Notes: generated by a model from the sequence alone, not told the origin. Shown: positions 16,310-25,132, counted from the first letter of the stretch. The stretch is 64,000 nt of DNA from Mycobacterium sp. 852014-52450_SCH5900713 (GCF_001667075.1 NZ_LZIL01000074.1:1-64000); one strand, 5' to 3'. A program made the numbers and translations.

Positions 16310-17485
16310 ATGGCTACACCCGTCATTGTCGGAGCGGTTCGGACGGCGATCGGCCGCTCCTTCAAGGGCACGCTCGTCAACACCCCGCCCGAGACGCTGA
16401 TCACCGCGGTGCTTCCCGAGGTGGTGCGCCGGTCCGGCGTCGACCCCTCCGCGATCGACGACATCATCTTCGCCGAATCGCACTATGGCGGTGGAGATCT
16501 GGCACGGTATGCGGCCACCGCGACCGGCGTGGAGGACATTCCCGGCCAGTCGGTGAACCGGCACTGCGCGGGCAGCCTGACCGCCATCGGCAACGCCGCG
16601 GCCCAGATCGGCTCCGGGATGGAACGTGTGCTCATCGCCGGCGGGGTGCAGTCGTTGTCGATGACGCCGCTGACGAATTGGCGCATCCCCGGCCCCGAGC
16701 TGAAGTTCGAGGAGCGCTGGATGCCGCCGACCCACGTCGAGACCCCCGATGCGCCGGCCAAAGACATGTCGATCACGGTCGGCTGGAACACCGCACAGGC
16801 GGTAGGCATCACTCGCGAAGAGATGGACGCCTGGGCCGCGCGCTCCCATCAGCGCGCCATTGCCGCCATGGACGCCGGCAAGTTCCTCGACGAGATCCTC
16901 CCGCTGAAGATCACGCAGTTCGACGGTTCGGTCACGGAGTTCTCCGTCGACGAGCATCCCCGCCGGGACACCACCGTCGAAAAGCTCGCGACGCTCAAAG
17001 TGCTGCACCCCGAGATCGAGGGGTTCTCGATCACGGCGGGCAACAGCAGCGGCACCAACGACGCCGCCGCGGCGGTGGCGCTCGTCGACCGCGACTACGC
17101 CGCCGCCGAGAACCTGAACGTGATGGGCACGGTCCGGGCGTGGGCGGCCGCGGGTGTCGCCCCCAGGGACACCGGCCTGGGAGCGGTCAAGGTCATCGGC
17201 AAGGTGCTGCAGCGGGCCGGTCTGTCGGTCAACGACGTGGCGCTGTGGGAGATCAACGAGGCGTTCGCCTCGGTGCCGATCGCGGCGTGCCGGGAGTACG
17301 GCATCGACGAGGAGAAGGTCAACTTCTCCGGCAGCGGCTGCAGCCTGGGCCATCCCATCGCGGCCTCGGGTGCGCGCATGGTGACCACGCTGGCCTATGA
17401 GCTGGCCCGCCGGGGCGGCGGCATCGGCGTCGCGGCCATGTGCGCGGGCGGCGGCCAGGGCGGCGCCGTGGTGATCGAGGTCTAG
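16310..17485 (+). CDS. Acetyl-CoA acetyltransferase (thiolase)
   Basis: Thiolase-fold protein of 391 residues, the normal length. The nucleophilic cysteine is in GQSVNRHCAGSLTAIGNAAA (near residue 87), the NEAFA motif is near 322, the catalytic histidine is in GCSLGHPIAASGARM (near 350) and the second cysteine in AAMCAGGGQGGA near 380. The segment before the histidine reads NFSGSGCSLGHP where most thiolases have an N-x-x-GG-x-(I/L)-A-L-GHP pattern, so it belongs to a divergent clade. It condenses or cleaves acyl-CoA in beta-oxidation-like pathways. ATG at 16310 (MATPVIVGAVRTAIGR) is the natural start. Confidence 0.88.
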   Translation: MATPVIVGAVRTAIGRSFKGTLVNTPPETLITAVLPEVVRRSGVDPSAIDDIIFAESHYGGGDLARYAATATGVEDIPGQSVNRHCAGSLTAIGNAAAQIGSGMERVLIAGGVQSLSMTPLTNWRIPGPELKFEERWMPPTHVETPDAPAKDMSITVGWNTAQAVGITREEMDAWAARSHQRAIAAMDAGKFLDEILPLKITQFDGSVTEFSVDEHPRRDTTVEKLATLKVLHPEIEGFSITAGNSSGTNDAAAAVALVDRDYAAAENLNVMGTVRAWAAAGVAPRDTGLGAVKVIGKVLQRAGLSVNDVALWEINEAFASVPIAACREYGIDEEKVNFSGSGCSLGHPIAASGARMVTTLAYELARRGGGIGVAAMCAGGGQGGAVVIEV

Positions 17486-17488
17486 CGG

Positions 17489-18136
17489 CTAGTTGCAGTA
17501 CGTGTAGCCGATGAACTGGGTGCCGCGCGTGTCGCCGCTCGAGTAGTTGGCGAAGTGCACCGCCGGCTGCCCGTTGTACTGGGCGTTGATCTTCTGCACG
17601 TTCGGTGGCGGGACGCCTTTGGGGAAGGACAGGATCATGTCGGCGAAGATGTTCAAGCCGACCTGGCAGATGGCCTCGCGCCGCGGCGGTTGCGGATTCC
17701 ACGCGTGCACGACGACCGGCTCGGTGAGCTGATACCCCGCTGCGCAATTCGGGTCGCAGACCTTGAAGACGGCCTTGCCTGTGCCGTCGGCGCCCTGCGG
17801 CCCCCACGAGCTCCACGACATGTCTTGCAGCGCAACGGCTACGCTGGCGCAGCCCAGCACGTTGAGCCGCTTGGGGCGCTCGAGCGGCGGGGCGGACAGG
17901 TTGTAGCAGCCCGGGATGGCGAAACTCTGCGGTGGCGGCGGCTGGGCCGTTGGTGGCCCGGCGTCGCGGTTGCCCTCGGCCAGCTTCGCCCCCACGAAGG
18001 CGAGGACGCCCCCCAGCGCAACCACCGAGACGATGCCGACCACGATCAGACGCCCCCGTGGAATGCGTCGCAACCTGCTCAATAAAGGAACGTTGCCCCC
18101 GCTCACATTCACCAGATTACGGCCGGAACTTCCCAC
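17489..18136 (-). CDS. Membrane-anchored secreted-type protein, unknown function
   Basis: Up to 215 residues. A basic N-terminus (LLSRLRRIPRGR) precedes one hydrophobic helix (LIVVGIVSVVALGGVLAFVG), then a Pro-rich linker and an extracellular domain with conserved-looking cysteines (IPGCYNLS, VLGCASVA, VCDPNCAAG, AICQVG, YTYCN at the very end). Type II membrane topology is likely. Start is uncertain: GTG at 18136, 18112 or 18106 are all possible and none has a good ribosome site. It ends 3 bp after the thiolase stop, convergently. Family not recognised. Confidence 0.6.
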   Translation of the reverse strand: MGSSGRNLVNVSGGNVPLLSRLRRIPRGRLIVVGIVSVVALGGVLAFVGAKLAEGNRDAGPPTAQPPPPQSFAIPGCYNLSAPPLERPKRLNVLGCASVAVALQDMSWSSWGPQGADGTGKAVFKVCDPNCAAGYQLTEPVVVHAWNPQPPRREAICQVGLNIFADMILSFPKGVPPPNVQKINAQYNGQPAVHFANYSSGDTRGTQFIGYTYCN

Positions 18137-18206
18137 CCGGGGTGGGGCCCGTCAGCGTCGTCCTCGCAGGGTAAAGTTGGTCAACGCTACCAAGTTAAGG
18201 ATTGTG

Positions 18207-18950
18207 ATGGCCCTGCAACTGACGGACGACCACGAACTGGCCGCACGGCTGGCCACCGAGGCCGGGCGGCTGTTGCTCACGGTCCGCGAAGAGTTCGCCG
18301 ACGCCGAACCGAGCGAGCGGAAAGCCGCGGGAGACAAGCGATCCCACGACTTTCTGATGGCCGCCCTCGCCAACGAAAGGCCCGACGACGCGGTGCTGTC
18401 CGAGGAGGGCATCGACAATCCGGTCCGACTGCGCTCCCAGCGAGTGTGGATCGTGGATCCGCTGGACGGCACCCGGGAATTCTCCGAGCTCGGACGCGAC
18501 GACTGGGCCGTGCACGTCGCGCTGTGGGAGGCCGGCGAGCTGGTTGCCGGTGCGGTGGCACTCCCGGCGCAGGGCATCACCCTGGCCACTCCCGAGGTCG
18601 ATTCGCCTCCCGCGGCGCCGGGCAAGCCGCGCATCGTGGTGTCGCGCACCCGGCCGCCCGCGATCGCCCTCGCCGTGCGTGACGCACTGGACGGGGTGCT
18701 GGTGGAAATGGGTTCCGCCGGGGCCAAGGTGGCTTCACTCGTCCAGGGGCTGTCCGACGTGTACGTGCATGCCGGCGGTCAATTCGAATGGGACTCGGCC
18801 GCCCCGGTGGCGGTGGCCCGCGCCGCCGGTCTGCATACCTCGCGCATCGACGGGTCCGCCCTGGCCTACAACCGGTCAGACCCGAAGTTGCCGGATCTGG
18901 TGGTCTGCCGGCCCGAGCTGGCCGAAGCCGTGCTGGCCGTTACGCGCTGA
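18207..18950 (+). CDS. CysQ-like 3'(2'),5'-bisphosphate nucleotidase / inositol-phosphatase family
   Basis: FIG/inositol monophosphatase-fold protein of 247 residues. The metal site is visible as VLSEEG near residue 67, WIVDPLDGTREF near 85 and FEWDSAAPVAVA near 193. The G-T-R-E-F version of the second motif is typical of CysQ, which hydrolyses 3'-phosphoadenosine 5'-phosphate formed during sulfate activation. M. tuberculosis CysQ (Rv2131c) is similar in size. ATG at 18207 was chosen; a GTG is directly upstream. It is divergent from the membrane-protein gene. Other sulfate-assimilation genes lie about 40 kb away in this window. Confidence 0.8.
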   Translation: MALQLTDDHELAARLATEAGRLLLTVREEFADAEPSERKAAGDKRSHDFLMAALANERPDDAVLSEEGIDNPVRLRSQRVWIVDPLDGTREFSELGRDDWAVHVALWEAGELVAGAVALPAQGITLATPEVDSPPAAPGKPRIVVSRTRPPAIALAVRDALDGVLVEMGSAGAKVASLVQGLSDVYVHAGGQFEWDSAAPVAVARAAGLHTSRIDGSALAYNRSDPKLPDLVVCRPELAEAVLAVTR

Positions 18951-18984
18951 GGCTCCTCACCGCGCGAAAGCAGGGATCTTGCGT

Positions 18985-19995
18985 TCAGTGAGCACCGGTG
19001 AGGTCGAGGGCGATGTCGACGAGCATGTCCTCCTGGCCGCCCACCATCCCGCGCCGGCCCGCCTCTTCGAGCAGGGTGCGGGCGTCGATGCTGAACCGGG
19101 CAGCGGCCGCCTCCGCGTGCCGTAGAAAGCTGGAATACACGCCCGCGTAGCCGAGAGTCAGGGTTTCGCGGTCGACCCGTACGGGCCGGTCTTGCAGGGG
19201 CCGGACGACGTCGTCGGCCGCGTCCTGCAACCGATGGAGATCGCAGCCATGGTGCCAGCCAAGGCGGGAGGCCGCGGCGATGAACACCTCGAGCGGCGCG
19301 TTTCCGGCACCCGCTCCCATGCCCGCCAGGGAGGCATCGACTCGGTAGGCGCCGTGCTCGACGGCGGTGATCGAGTTGGCGACGCCCAGCGACAGGTTGT
19401 GGTGGGCGTGGATGCCGATTTCCGTTGTGGTTAAAAGGGTTTGGCGCAGAGCGTGGACCCGGTCGCCGACATCGCGCATCGTCATCGCACCGCCCGAGTC
19501 GACGACGTAGACGCAGGTGGCTCCGTACCCCTCCATCAGCTTGGCTTGGGCGGCCAGACCGGCGGGACTGGTCATGTGGCTCATCATCAGGAAGCCGACG
19601 GCGTCCATGCCCAAGCCGCGGGCGGCGGACAGGTAAGGCGCGGCGATGTCGGCCTCGGTGCAGTGGGTGCCGACGCGCACGACCGTTGCGCCCGCGCGGT
19701 GCGCCTGCCTGAGGTCGCGCAGAGTTCCCACTCCCGGCAGAAGGAGCGTCGCGATCTTCGCGTGGTCGACGACGGCGGCGACGGCCTCGATCCATTCGGC
19801 GTCCGTGTGCGCCCCGAACCCGTACACGCAGCTCGAACCCGACAACCCGTCACCGTGAGCGACTTCTATCGAGTCGACCCCCGCTTCGTCGAGTGCCCGC
19901 GCGATGTTGGTGGCCTGTTCGACGCTGTACTGGTGGCGCACCGCGTGCATACCGTCGCGCAGGGTCACGTCGCTGACATAGATGTGTTGGGTCAC
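18985..19995 (-). CDS. 4-hydroxy-2-oxovalerate aldolase (DmpG/BphI/HsaF type)
   Basis: TIM-barrel DRE-class aldolase of 336 residues. VSDVTLRDGMHAVRHQYS at residue 8 carries the catalytic Arg and a metal Asp, and GIHAHHNLSLGVANS near 195 gives the two metal-binding histidines. The C-terminal communication domain that contacts the dehydrogenase partner is present. It cleaves 4-hydroxy-2-oxoacids to pyruvate and an aldehyde. GTG start overlaps the stop of the upstream dehydrogenase gene by 4 bp, as expected for two subunits of a channelling complex. It is last in the TetR-dehydrogenase-aldolase operon. Confidence 0.93.
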   Translation of the reverse strand: MTQHIYVSDVTLRDGMHAVRHQYSVEQATNIARALDEAGVDSIEVAHGDGLSGSSCVYGFGAHTDAEWIEAVAAVVDHAKIATLLLPGVGTLRDLRQAHRAGATVVRVGTHCTEADIAAPYLSAARGLGMDAVGFLMMSHMTSPAGLAAQAKLMEGYGATCVYVVDSGGAMTMRDVGDRVHALRQTLLTTTEIGIHAHHNLSLGVANSITAVEHGAYRVDASLAGMGAGAGNAPLEVFIAAASRLGWHHGCDLHRLQDAADDVVRPLQDRPVRVDRETLTLGYAGVYSSFLRHAEAAAARFSIDARTLLEEAGRRGMVGGQEDMLVDIALDLTGAH

Positions 19996-20957
19996 GTTGT
20001 GGCCCCGACACTTTCGGCGCGGTGCATGGCATGCAGGGCCAAGCGCTCTGCGGTGGCCTTGGCGGCAGAGGTCATGATGTCGAGATTCCCGGCGTAGGCG
20101 GGCAGATAGTCGCCTGCGCCGGCCACCTCGAGCATCACCGTGACGCGGGTACCCGTGAACTTGCCGGTTTCAGGAATGTAGAGCGGATCGTCGTGGCCGA
20201 AGACCTCGAATTGCACGTCTTGCTTCAGCCGATAGCCGGGCACGTACGCGGCGACCTGGCCGACCACGTCGAGGATTTCGTTCTCGATCGAGCGGTGGTC
20301 GACATCCCCGTCGACGAGGCAATACACGGTGTTGCGCATAAGCACCGGGGGGTCGGCGGGGTTGACGATGATGACGGCCTTGCCGCGCTGCGCGCCGCCC
20401 ACAACTTGCACTGCGGTTGAGGTGGTTTCGATGAATTCGTCAATGTTGGCCCGGGTGCCCGGGCCGGCGGACTTCGCCGAGATCGACGAGACGATCTCGG
20501 CGTAGGAGACGATTCCCGTCTTGGCGACGGCGGCAACGATCGGCACCGTTGCCTGCCCGCCGCAGGTCACCATGTTGAGGTTGGGTGCGTCGAGGTGGTC
20601 GTCGAGGTTGACCACGGGCACGCACATCGGGCCGACCGACGCGGGCGTGAGGTCGAGCATTCGTATCCCGCTGTCTCGCAAGGCCGCCCAGTTGGCGCGG
20701 TGCGCGTTGGCGGAAGTGGCGTCGAAGGCGAGCTTGATGCGGGCAAGGTCCGGCATGCTCAGCAACCCGTCGACCCCGTCGGCGGTGACGGGCACGTCCA
20801 TACGCCGCGCCCGGGCCAGCCCGTCCGAGTCACGGTCGACGCCCACCATGGCGCCCACGGTGAGCGGACCGTCGCCGCCCACGATCTTGAGCATCAGGTC
20901 GGTGCCGATGTTGCCCGAACCGATGATGGCCACCGGCCACTGTTGTGCGGGGCTCAT
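19992..20957 (-). CDS. Acetaldehyde dehydrogenase (acylating), MhpF/BphJ/HsaG type
   Basis: Protein of 321 residues. The NAD-binding motif VAIIGSGNIGTDLM is near residue 10 and the catalytic cysteine in NMVTCGGQATVPIVAA near 132. It oxidises the aldehyde released by the partner aldolase to an acyl-CoA. It overlaps the TetR gene upstream (ATGA) and the aldolase downstream (GTGA), so all three are translationally coupled. Propanal or longer aldehydes may be used, since the upstream ring-cleavage substrate is not known. Confidence 0.93.
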   Translation of the reverse strand: MSPAQQWPVAIIGSGNIGTDLMLKIVGGDGPLTVGAMVGVDRDSDGLARARRMDVPVTADGVDGLLSMPDLARIKLAFDATSANAHRANWAALRDSGIRMLDLTPASVGPMCVPVVNLDDHLDAPNLNMVTCGGQATVPIVAAVAKTGIVSYAEIVSSISAKSAGPGTRANIDEFIETTSTAVQVVGGAQRGKAVIIVNPADPPVLMRNTVYCLVDGDVDHRSIENEILDVVGQVAAYVPGYRLKQDVQFEVFGHDDPLYIPETGKFTGTRVTVMLEVAGAGDYLPAYAGNLDIMTSAAKATAERLALHAMHRAESVGATT

Positions 20958-21592
20958 TTTGCGTTCTCGGCGCCCATGCGCAGCGCGGTGTCGTAGAGGG
21001 TGTTCGCGTGCAGCTCAAACAGCGTCAGCAGGTCGACCGAGTCACCGCCGAGCTCCTTGGCGACGAACAGGCCATCGCCACCGGCGAGGGCGTAGGTGGC
21101 CAACTGGTGGACCTGGGCGTCGGTCAGCCCCGGGACGACATCGCGGATGGCTAGCGTGAGCGTCTTGAACGCCTGGGCGCGCACGGCGAGGAACATGGCA
21201 CGCGCCCGCGGCTCGACCGGCCGGCGCTCCAGCGCGAGCATCAGACCGAGGCGCAGGAAGTCGGGGGAGTCGAGCAGCGCCTTGGCGATCTGCATAACCA
21301 TCGAGACGAGCCGCTCCCGCGCGGTCCCTTCGGCGGGCATCTGCCAGGCCGAAAGCCATTGCGCGAAGCTGTGTTCGATGACCGCCGCGATCAAATCATC
21401 TTTGTCTTTGAAGTGCCAGTAGATGGAACTGGCCGGCAGGCCGCACTTGGCGCTGACCAGGCCGATGCTGGTGCCCTCGTAGCCGCGCTCGCTGGCGATC
21501 TCGGTGGCCGCGTCCAGGATGCGGCTTCTGGACGCTTCGCCGTCGACGCGGCGGCGCCTGTTCGACTTTTGCGGCTTGTCGTTAGCGGCCAC
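20954..21592 (-). CDS. TetR/AcrR family regulator of the meta-cleavage cluster
   Basis: Protein of 212 residues. The helix-turn-helix is at about residues 20-65: RILDAATEIASERGYEGTS then GLPASSIYWHFKDKDDLIAA, followed by a ligand-binding helical domain. GTG start at 21592 is preceded by GAGGAG. It is first gene of the operon with the acetaldehyde dehydrogenase and aldolase and is divergent from the hydroxylase operon. Two palindromic sites in the 95-bp gap are its likely operators, so autoregulation and control of both operons is inferred. The inducer would be an aromatic substrate or ring-cleavage product. Confidence 0.88.
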   Translation of the reverse strand: MAANDKPQKSNRRRRVDGEASRSRILDAATEIASERGYEGTSIGLVSAKCGLPASSIYWHFKDKDDLIAAVIEHSFAQWLSAWQMPAEGTARERLVSMVMQIAKALLDSPDFLRLGLMLALERRPVEPRARAMFLAVRAQAFKTLTLAIRDVVPGLTDAQVHQLATYALAGGDGLFVAKELGGDSVDLLTLFELHANTLYDTALRMGAENAK

Positions 21593-21620
21593 TGAATCTC
21601 CTCGCTGGAGGCCCTTGACT

Positions 21621-21658
21621 CTGTAGTGATCATTACATTACCGTAGCGATCACTACAG
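21621..21658. promoter_or_regulatory. Tandem operators between TetR and the hydroxylase operon
   Basis: CTGTAGTGATC (21621-21631) and GATCACTACAG (21648-21658) form an exact 11-bp inverted repeat. Within it are two 14-bp sites, GTAGTGATCATTAC (21623-21636) and GTAGCGATCACTAC (21643-21656), each palindromic with one mismatched pair and with centres 20 bp apart. TTGACT lies just upstream, so repressor binding would cover the promoter. Confidence 0.75.
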
Positions 21659-21687
21659 AACAAGCCCGACACGAAGGCGAGAGGGCA

Positions 21688-23274
21688 ATGAACGAGCACC
21701 CGACCTATGACGTGGCGGTGATCGGCTATGGGCCCACGGGCGCCACCGCCGCGAATCTCCTTGGCCGCATGGGACTTAACGTCGTCGTCATCGAGCGCGA
21801 TCCCGACGTGTACGGGCGCGCGCGGTCCATTTCGACCGATGAAGAGGTGATGCGGATCTGGCAGTCCCTCGGTTTGGCCGACCGGTTGCAGCGGGACATG
21901 CTGCCCGACCGGCCGTTGGCGTGGGTCGACGCCGGCGGGGCGCCGTTCGTCGAAACCACCATGACGTCGCGGGGCTGCGGGCATCCACCGCAGCAGTTCC
22001 TGTACCAGCCCGCGGTCGACCACGTGCTCCGAGAGGGTGTGGCCAGGTACCCCAACGTCGAGGTGTTGCTCGAACACGAATGCCTGCGCTTGGTCAATGG
22101 CGACTCGGCGGTCGAACTGATGCTCGCCGACCTGCGCACCGACACCTTCAAACGCGTGAAAGCCTCCTACGTGATCGCCGCCGACGGCGGCGCGTCGCCG
22201 ACCCGCGCTCAGCTCGGAGTCGGATACGAGGGACGCACGTACGCCGAACGCTGGGTTGTCATCGATACCAAGGTGATCCGCGAGTGGGAGGGTCACGACC
22301 GATTACGCTTTCACTGCAACCCCACCCGTCCGACGGTGGACTGCCCGACTCCGCTGGGGCATCACCGCTGGGAGTACCCGGCCCGGGCCGGAGAGGACGA
22401 GAAGCGACTCGTCACCCACGAGGCGGTGTGGGAGGTCCTGCGTGAGCAGGGCGTCACCGACGAGCAGGTGAAGATCCTGCGCGCCGTCATCTACAGCCAC
22501 CACGTGCGCGTCGCGGATCGCTGGCGCGTCGGGCGGGTCATCCTGGCCGGTGACGCGGCACACGCCATGCCGCCCTGGATCGGCCAGGGGATGTCGGCCG
22601 GGGTGCGCGACGTGGCCAACCTGTGCTGGAAGCTCGCGGCAGTGTCGCGCGGCCGGGCACCGGATGCACTGCTCGACAGCTACCAGGTCGAGCGCAAACC
22701 CCACGTCACCGAGGTCACCCGTCGCGCGGTGCGCAACGGACGCCTCATCACCGAGCGTCGAAAGTCGTTGGCATTCCTGAGAAATCACTTGCTGCGCGCG
22801 CTGACGCGGCTGCCCGGCGTGCTCAAGGCGGGGCAGAGCCTGATTTGGATTCCGCCCGCGCACTACCCCGACGGATGTTTCACATCCGAGGCGCACGCAG
22901 CGGTCGGTTGGCAGCTGCCGCAACCCTGGGTAACCGACGCCACCGGTAAGAGGTTGCGGGCGGACGACGTCATCGGCGGGGGCTGGGCCGTCCTGCACCT
23001 CGGTGCGGCGCCACCGGGCACCGATCGGTGGGCGCGGCTGGGCGCTCGTGCCGTGGCCATCCAGGCCGGCGCGCCGCAGGCCGGTGCGATTCGCGACGAC
23101 GACGGCACGCTGACCCGGTGGCTTCGGAGCAAGAAGGCGGCGGCGGTGGTGCTGCGCCCCGACGGATTCGTGTTCGCCGCCGTCGGCGAGGGCCGTTCGC
23201 TGCCGGCGCCGCCGAAGGACTTCATCGACCTGACGCCACCCCTGCCGGCCACCCCGATCGGAGTCACCGCATGA
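21688..23274 (+). CDS. FAD-dependent aromatic hydroxylase (MhpA-like)
   Basis: Class A flavoprotein monooxygenase of 528 residues. The Rossmann motif VIGYGPTGATAANLLGRMGL is at residue 10, the DG motif AADGGASPTRAQLG near 168 and the FAD-ribityl GD motif LAGDAAHAMPPWIGQGMSAG near 287. The length and order match 3-(3-hydroxyphenyl)propionate hydroxylase. It would hydroxylate a phenolic ring to a catechol, feeding the downstream dioxygenase. It is first gene of a three-gene operon, and its stop overlaps the next start (ATGA). The true phenolic substrate is not known. Confidence 0.88.
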   Translation: MNEHPTYDVAVIGYGPTGATAANLLGRMGLNVVVIERDPDVYGRARSISTDEEVMRIWQSLGLADRLQRDMLPDRPLAWVDAGGAPFVETTMTSRGCGHPPQQFLYQPAVDHVLREGVARYPNVEVLLEHECLRLVNGDSAVELMLADLRTDTFKRVKASYVIAADGGASPTRAQLGVGYEGRTYAERWVVIDTKVIREWEGHDRLRFHCNPTRPTVDCPTPLGHHRWEYPARAGEDEKRLVTHEAVWEVLREQGVTDEQVKILRAVIYSHHVRVADRWRVGRVILAGDAAHAMPPWIGQGMSAGVRDVANLCWKLAAVSRGRAPDALLDSYQVERKPHVTEVTRRAVRNGRLITERRKSLAFLRNHLLRALTRLPGVLKAGQSLIWIPPAHYPDGCFTSEAHAAVGWQLPQPWVTDATGKRLRADDVIGGGWAVLHLGAAPPGTDRWARLGARAVAIQAGAPQAGAIRDDDGTLTRWLRSKKAAAVVLRPDGFVFAAVGEGRSLPAPPKDFIDLTPPLPATPIGVTA

Positions 23275-24131
23275 TCACCACACAGTTGAACGAGCGGACC
23301 GTAAGCGTCGCCGGGAAACCGATCTTCGTCTCCGAGACGGGGAACGGACCGGCCGTTGTCCTGCTGCACGGTGGTGGCCCCGGTGCGTCGGGAGTGTCGA
23401 ACTATTCGCGCAATATCGACGCTCTCGCAACGCATTTCCGGCTCATCGTTCCCGACATGCCCGGCTACGGCAGGTCGGTCAAGGGCGTCGACCAAGACGA
23501 CCCGTTCGGTTACCTGGCCGACATGATGCGCGGCCTCCTCGACGAACTCGGCATCGATACCGCCCATCTCGTCGGCAACTCGTATGGCGGCGCGGCCGCC
23601 CTACGGCTGGCCCTGGACACCCCGCACCGCGTCGGCAAGCTGGTGCTGATGGGTCCGGGCGGGATTGGCACGACGAGGGGCCTGCCCACGCCCGGATTGC
23701 GGAGCCTGCTCTCCTACTACGGCGGCGACGGCCCGAGCCGCGACAAGCTTGCGCAGTTCATCCGAACCTATCTGGTCTACGACGGTGCCTCGGTGCCCGA
23801 GGATCTGATCGACCTGCGCTATCGCGCGTCGATCGACCCGGAGGTGGTCGCGGATCCGCCGCTGCGCCGCCCCTCCGGCCCCACGGCGCTGCGCACCCTG
23901 TGGCGGATGGACCTCACCCGAGACAGCCGGCTGCGGACCCTGATGGCACCGACGCTCGTCCTGTGGGGCCGCGACGACAAGGTGAACCGGCCATCGGGCG
24001 GCCCCCTGCTGCTCAACGCGCTGCCGAACGCGGATCTGGTGATGACCTCACACACCGGGCACTGGATGCAATGGGAACGCGCCGAACTGTTCAACCGTCT
24101 GGTCGTCGATTTCTTGGAGAACGAGCGATGA
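23271..24131 (+). CDS. C-C bond hydrolase of a meta-cleavage pathway (MhpC/HsaD-like)
   Basis: Alpha/beta hydrolase of 286 residues. The oxyanion motif VVLLHGGGPGASGVSNY is near residue 30, nucleophile Ser in HLVGNSYGGAAALRLA near 105, Asp in VLWGRDDKVN near 233 and His in HTGHWMQWERAE near 262. The HGGGPGA motif is typical of hydrolases that split vinylogous 1,5-diketones from extradiol cleavage. ATG overlaps the hydroxylase stop, and its own TGA overlaps the dioxygenase ATG. Product: a dienoate plus a carboxylic acid. Confidence 0.9.
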   Translation: MITTQLNERTVSVAGKPIFVSETGNGPAVVLLHGGGPGASGVSNYSRNIDALATHFRLIVPDMPGYGRSVKGVDQDDPFGYLADMMRGLLDELGIDTAHLVGNSYGGAAALRLALDTPHRVGKLVLMGPGGIGTTRGLPTPGLRSLLSYYGGDGPSRDKLAQFIRTYLVYDGASVPEDLIDLRYRASIDPEVVADPPLRRPSGPTALRTLWRMDLTRDSRLRTLMAPTLVLWGRDDKVNRPSGGPLLLNALPNADLVMTSHTGHWMQWERAELFNRLVVDFLENER

Positions 24132-25132
24132 GCCCGTCGGTTTTCGGCCGGGTCCACCTCGGTTACGTGGTGATCGAGACGCAAAAGTTCGGCGACTGGC
24201 GGCGATTCGGCCGCGAGGCCATCGGCATGCACTGCGACGACGGGACAACCGACGCCATGCGGTTCCGCCTCGACGACAACGAGTGCCGGTTCTTGCTGCA
24301 ACGCGGCCCCGCCGAAGACGTCGCCGCGGTCGGCTGGCAGCTCGACGACCACGACGCCTTCGACACCGTCCTCGCGCGCGTGACCCAGCATGGTGTGCCC
24401 GTGGCCGAGGGCACCGACGAGGAGGCGGCGCTGCGCGGCGTGGAGCGGCTCGTCCGGTTCCCCGGACCGAACGGCCTGACCCAGGAGGTCTTCACCCGCG
24501 CACGTCCCGGCATCGCGCCGTTGCGCATGGTGGCTTCGAGCGGGTTCGTCACGGGCGCAGCGGGTTTGGGGCACGTTGCCGTCGCCACCACAAAGCCTCA
24601 TCAGCTGCGTGGCTACTACGACACGGTTTTGGACGCGCGGTTGTCCGACTACATCGACGAGACGATCAGCGGCCTCCGATTCAAGATCCGCTTCCTGCGG
24701 TTCAACGAGCGGCATCACACGGTGGCGATCGCTTCGGTCAACCGGCTGAGGCTGAACCCGATCCGCACCCGGGTCCAGCACGTCAATGTCCAGGTCGCAG
24801 AACTCGACGACATGGCCGCCGCCTACCAGCGCGTCAAGCAACTGGGTTTCCGGATGGCGCTCGGGGTGGGCCAGCACACCAACGACAAGGAGCTGTCCTT
24901 CTACGCCGTCACGCCGTCGGGGTTCGAATGGGAAGTCGGCTGGAATCCGATCGTCGTCGACGAGGCCACCTGGGAGCCCACCACCCACCAGGGCATCAGC
25001 ATCTGGGGCCACACTCCAGAGGGGCAGACGATCATCGACAAACTCACCCAGTTCAAGACCGGTGCCGCGTCGCTGCTACGCGATGAGGACGCAGTTCCGG
25101 CTCTGGCCGGGGCGGGCATCCCAGACCACTGA
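24128..25132 (+). CDS. Type I extradiol ring-cleavage dioxygenase (two VOC domains)
   Basis: Protein of 334 residues with an N-terminal VOC domain (about 8-130) and a catalytic C-terminal one. The 2-His-1-carboxylate iron site is visible: His in GLGHVAVATTKPHQ near residue 154, His in RVQHVNVQVAELDD near 218 and Glu in SGFEWEVGWNPIV near 270. It cleaves catechols next to the hydroxyl pair with O2. Like BphC/HsaC it is a type I enzyme, whereas E. coli MhpB is of the unrelated LigB type, so the operon is a mosaic of mhp-like and bph-like parts. It overlaps the hydrolase gene by 4 bp. Confidence 0.9.
   Translation: MSPSVFGRVHLGYVVIETQKFGDWRRFGREAIGMHCDDGTTDAMRFRLDDNECRFLLQRGPAEDVAAVGWQLDDHDAFDTVLARVTQHGVPVAEGTDEEAALRGVERLVRFPGPNGLTQEVFTRARPGIAPLRMVASSGFVTGAAGLGHVAVATTKPHQLRGYYDTVLDARLSDYIDETISGLRFKIRFLRFNERHHTVAIASVNRLRLNPIRTRVQHVNVQVAELDDMAAAYQRVKQLGFRMALGVGQHTNDKELSFYAVTPSGFEWEVGWNPIVVDEATWEPTTHQGISIWGHTPEGQTIIDKLTQFKTGAASLLRDEDAVPALAGAGIPDH

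Noticed and set aside
15749..17353. 534-codon minus-strand frame spanning DoxX and the thiolase
   Set aside because: Only the last 130 codons resemble a protein family; the rest is antisense to the thiolase. The start was placed at 16141.
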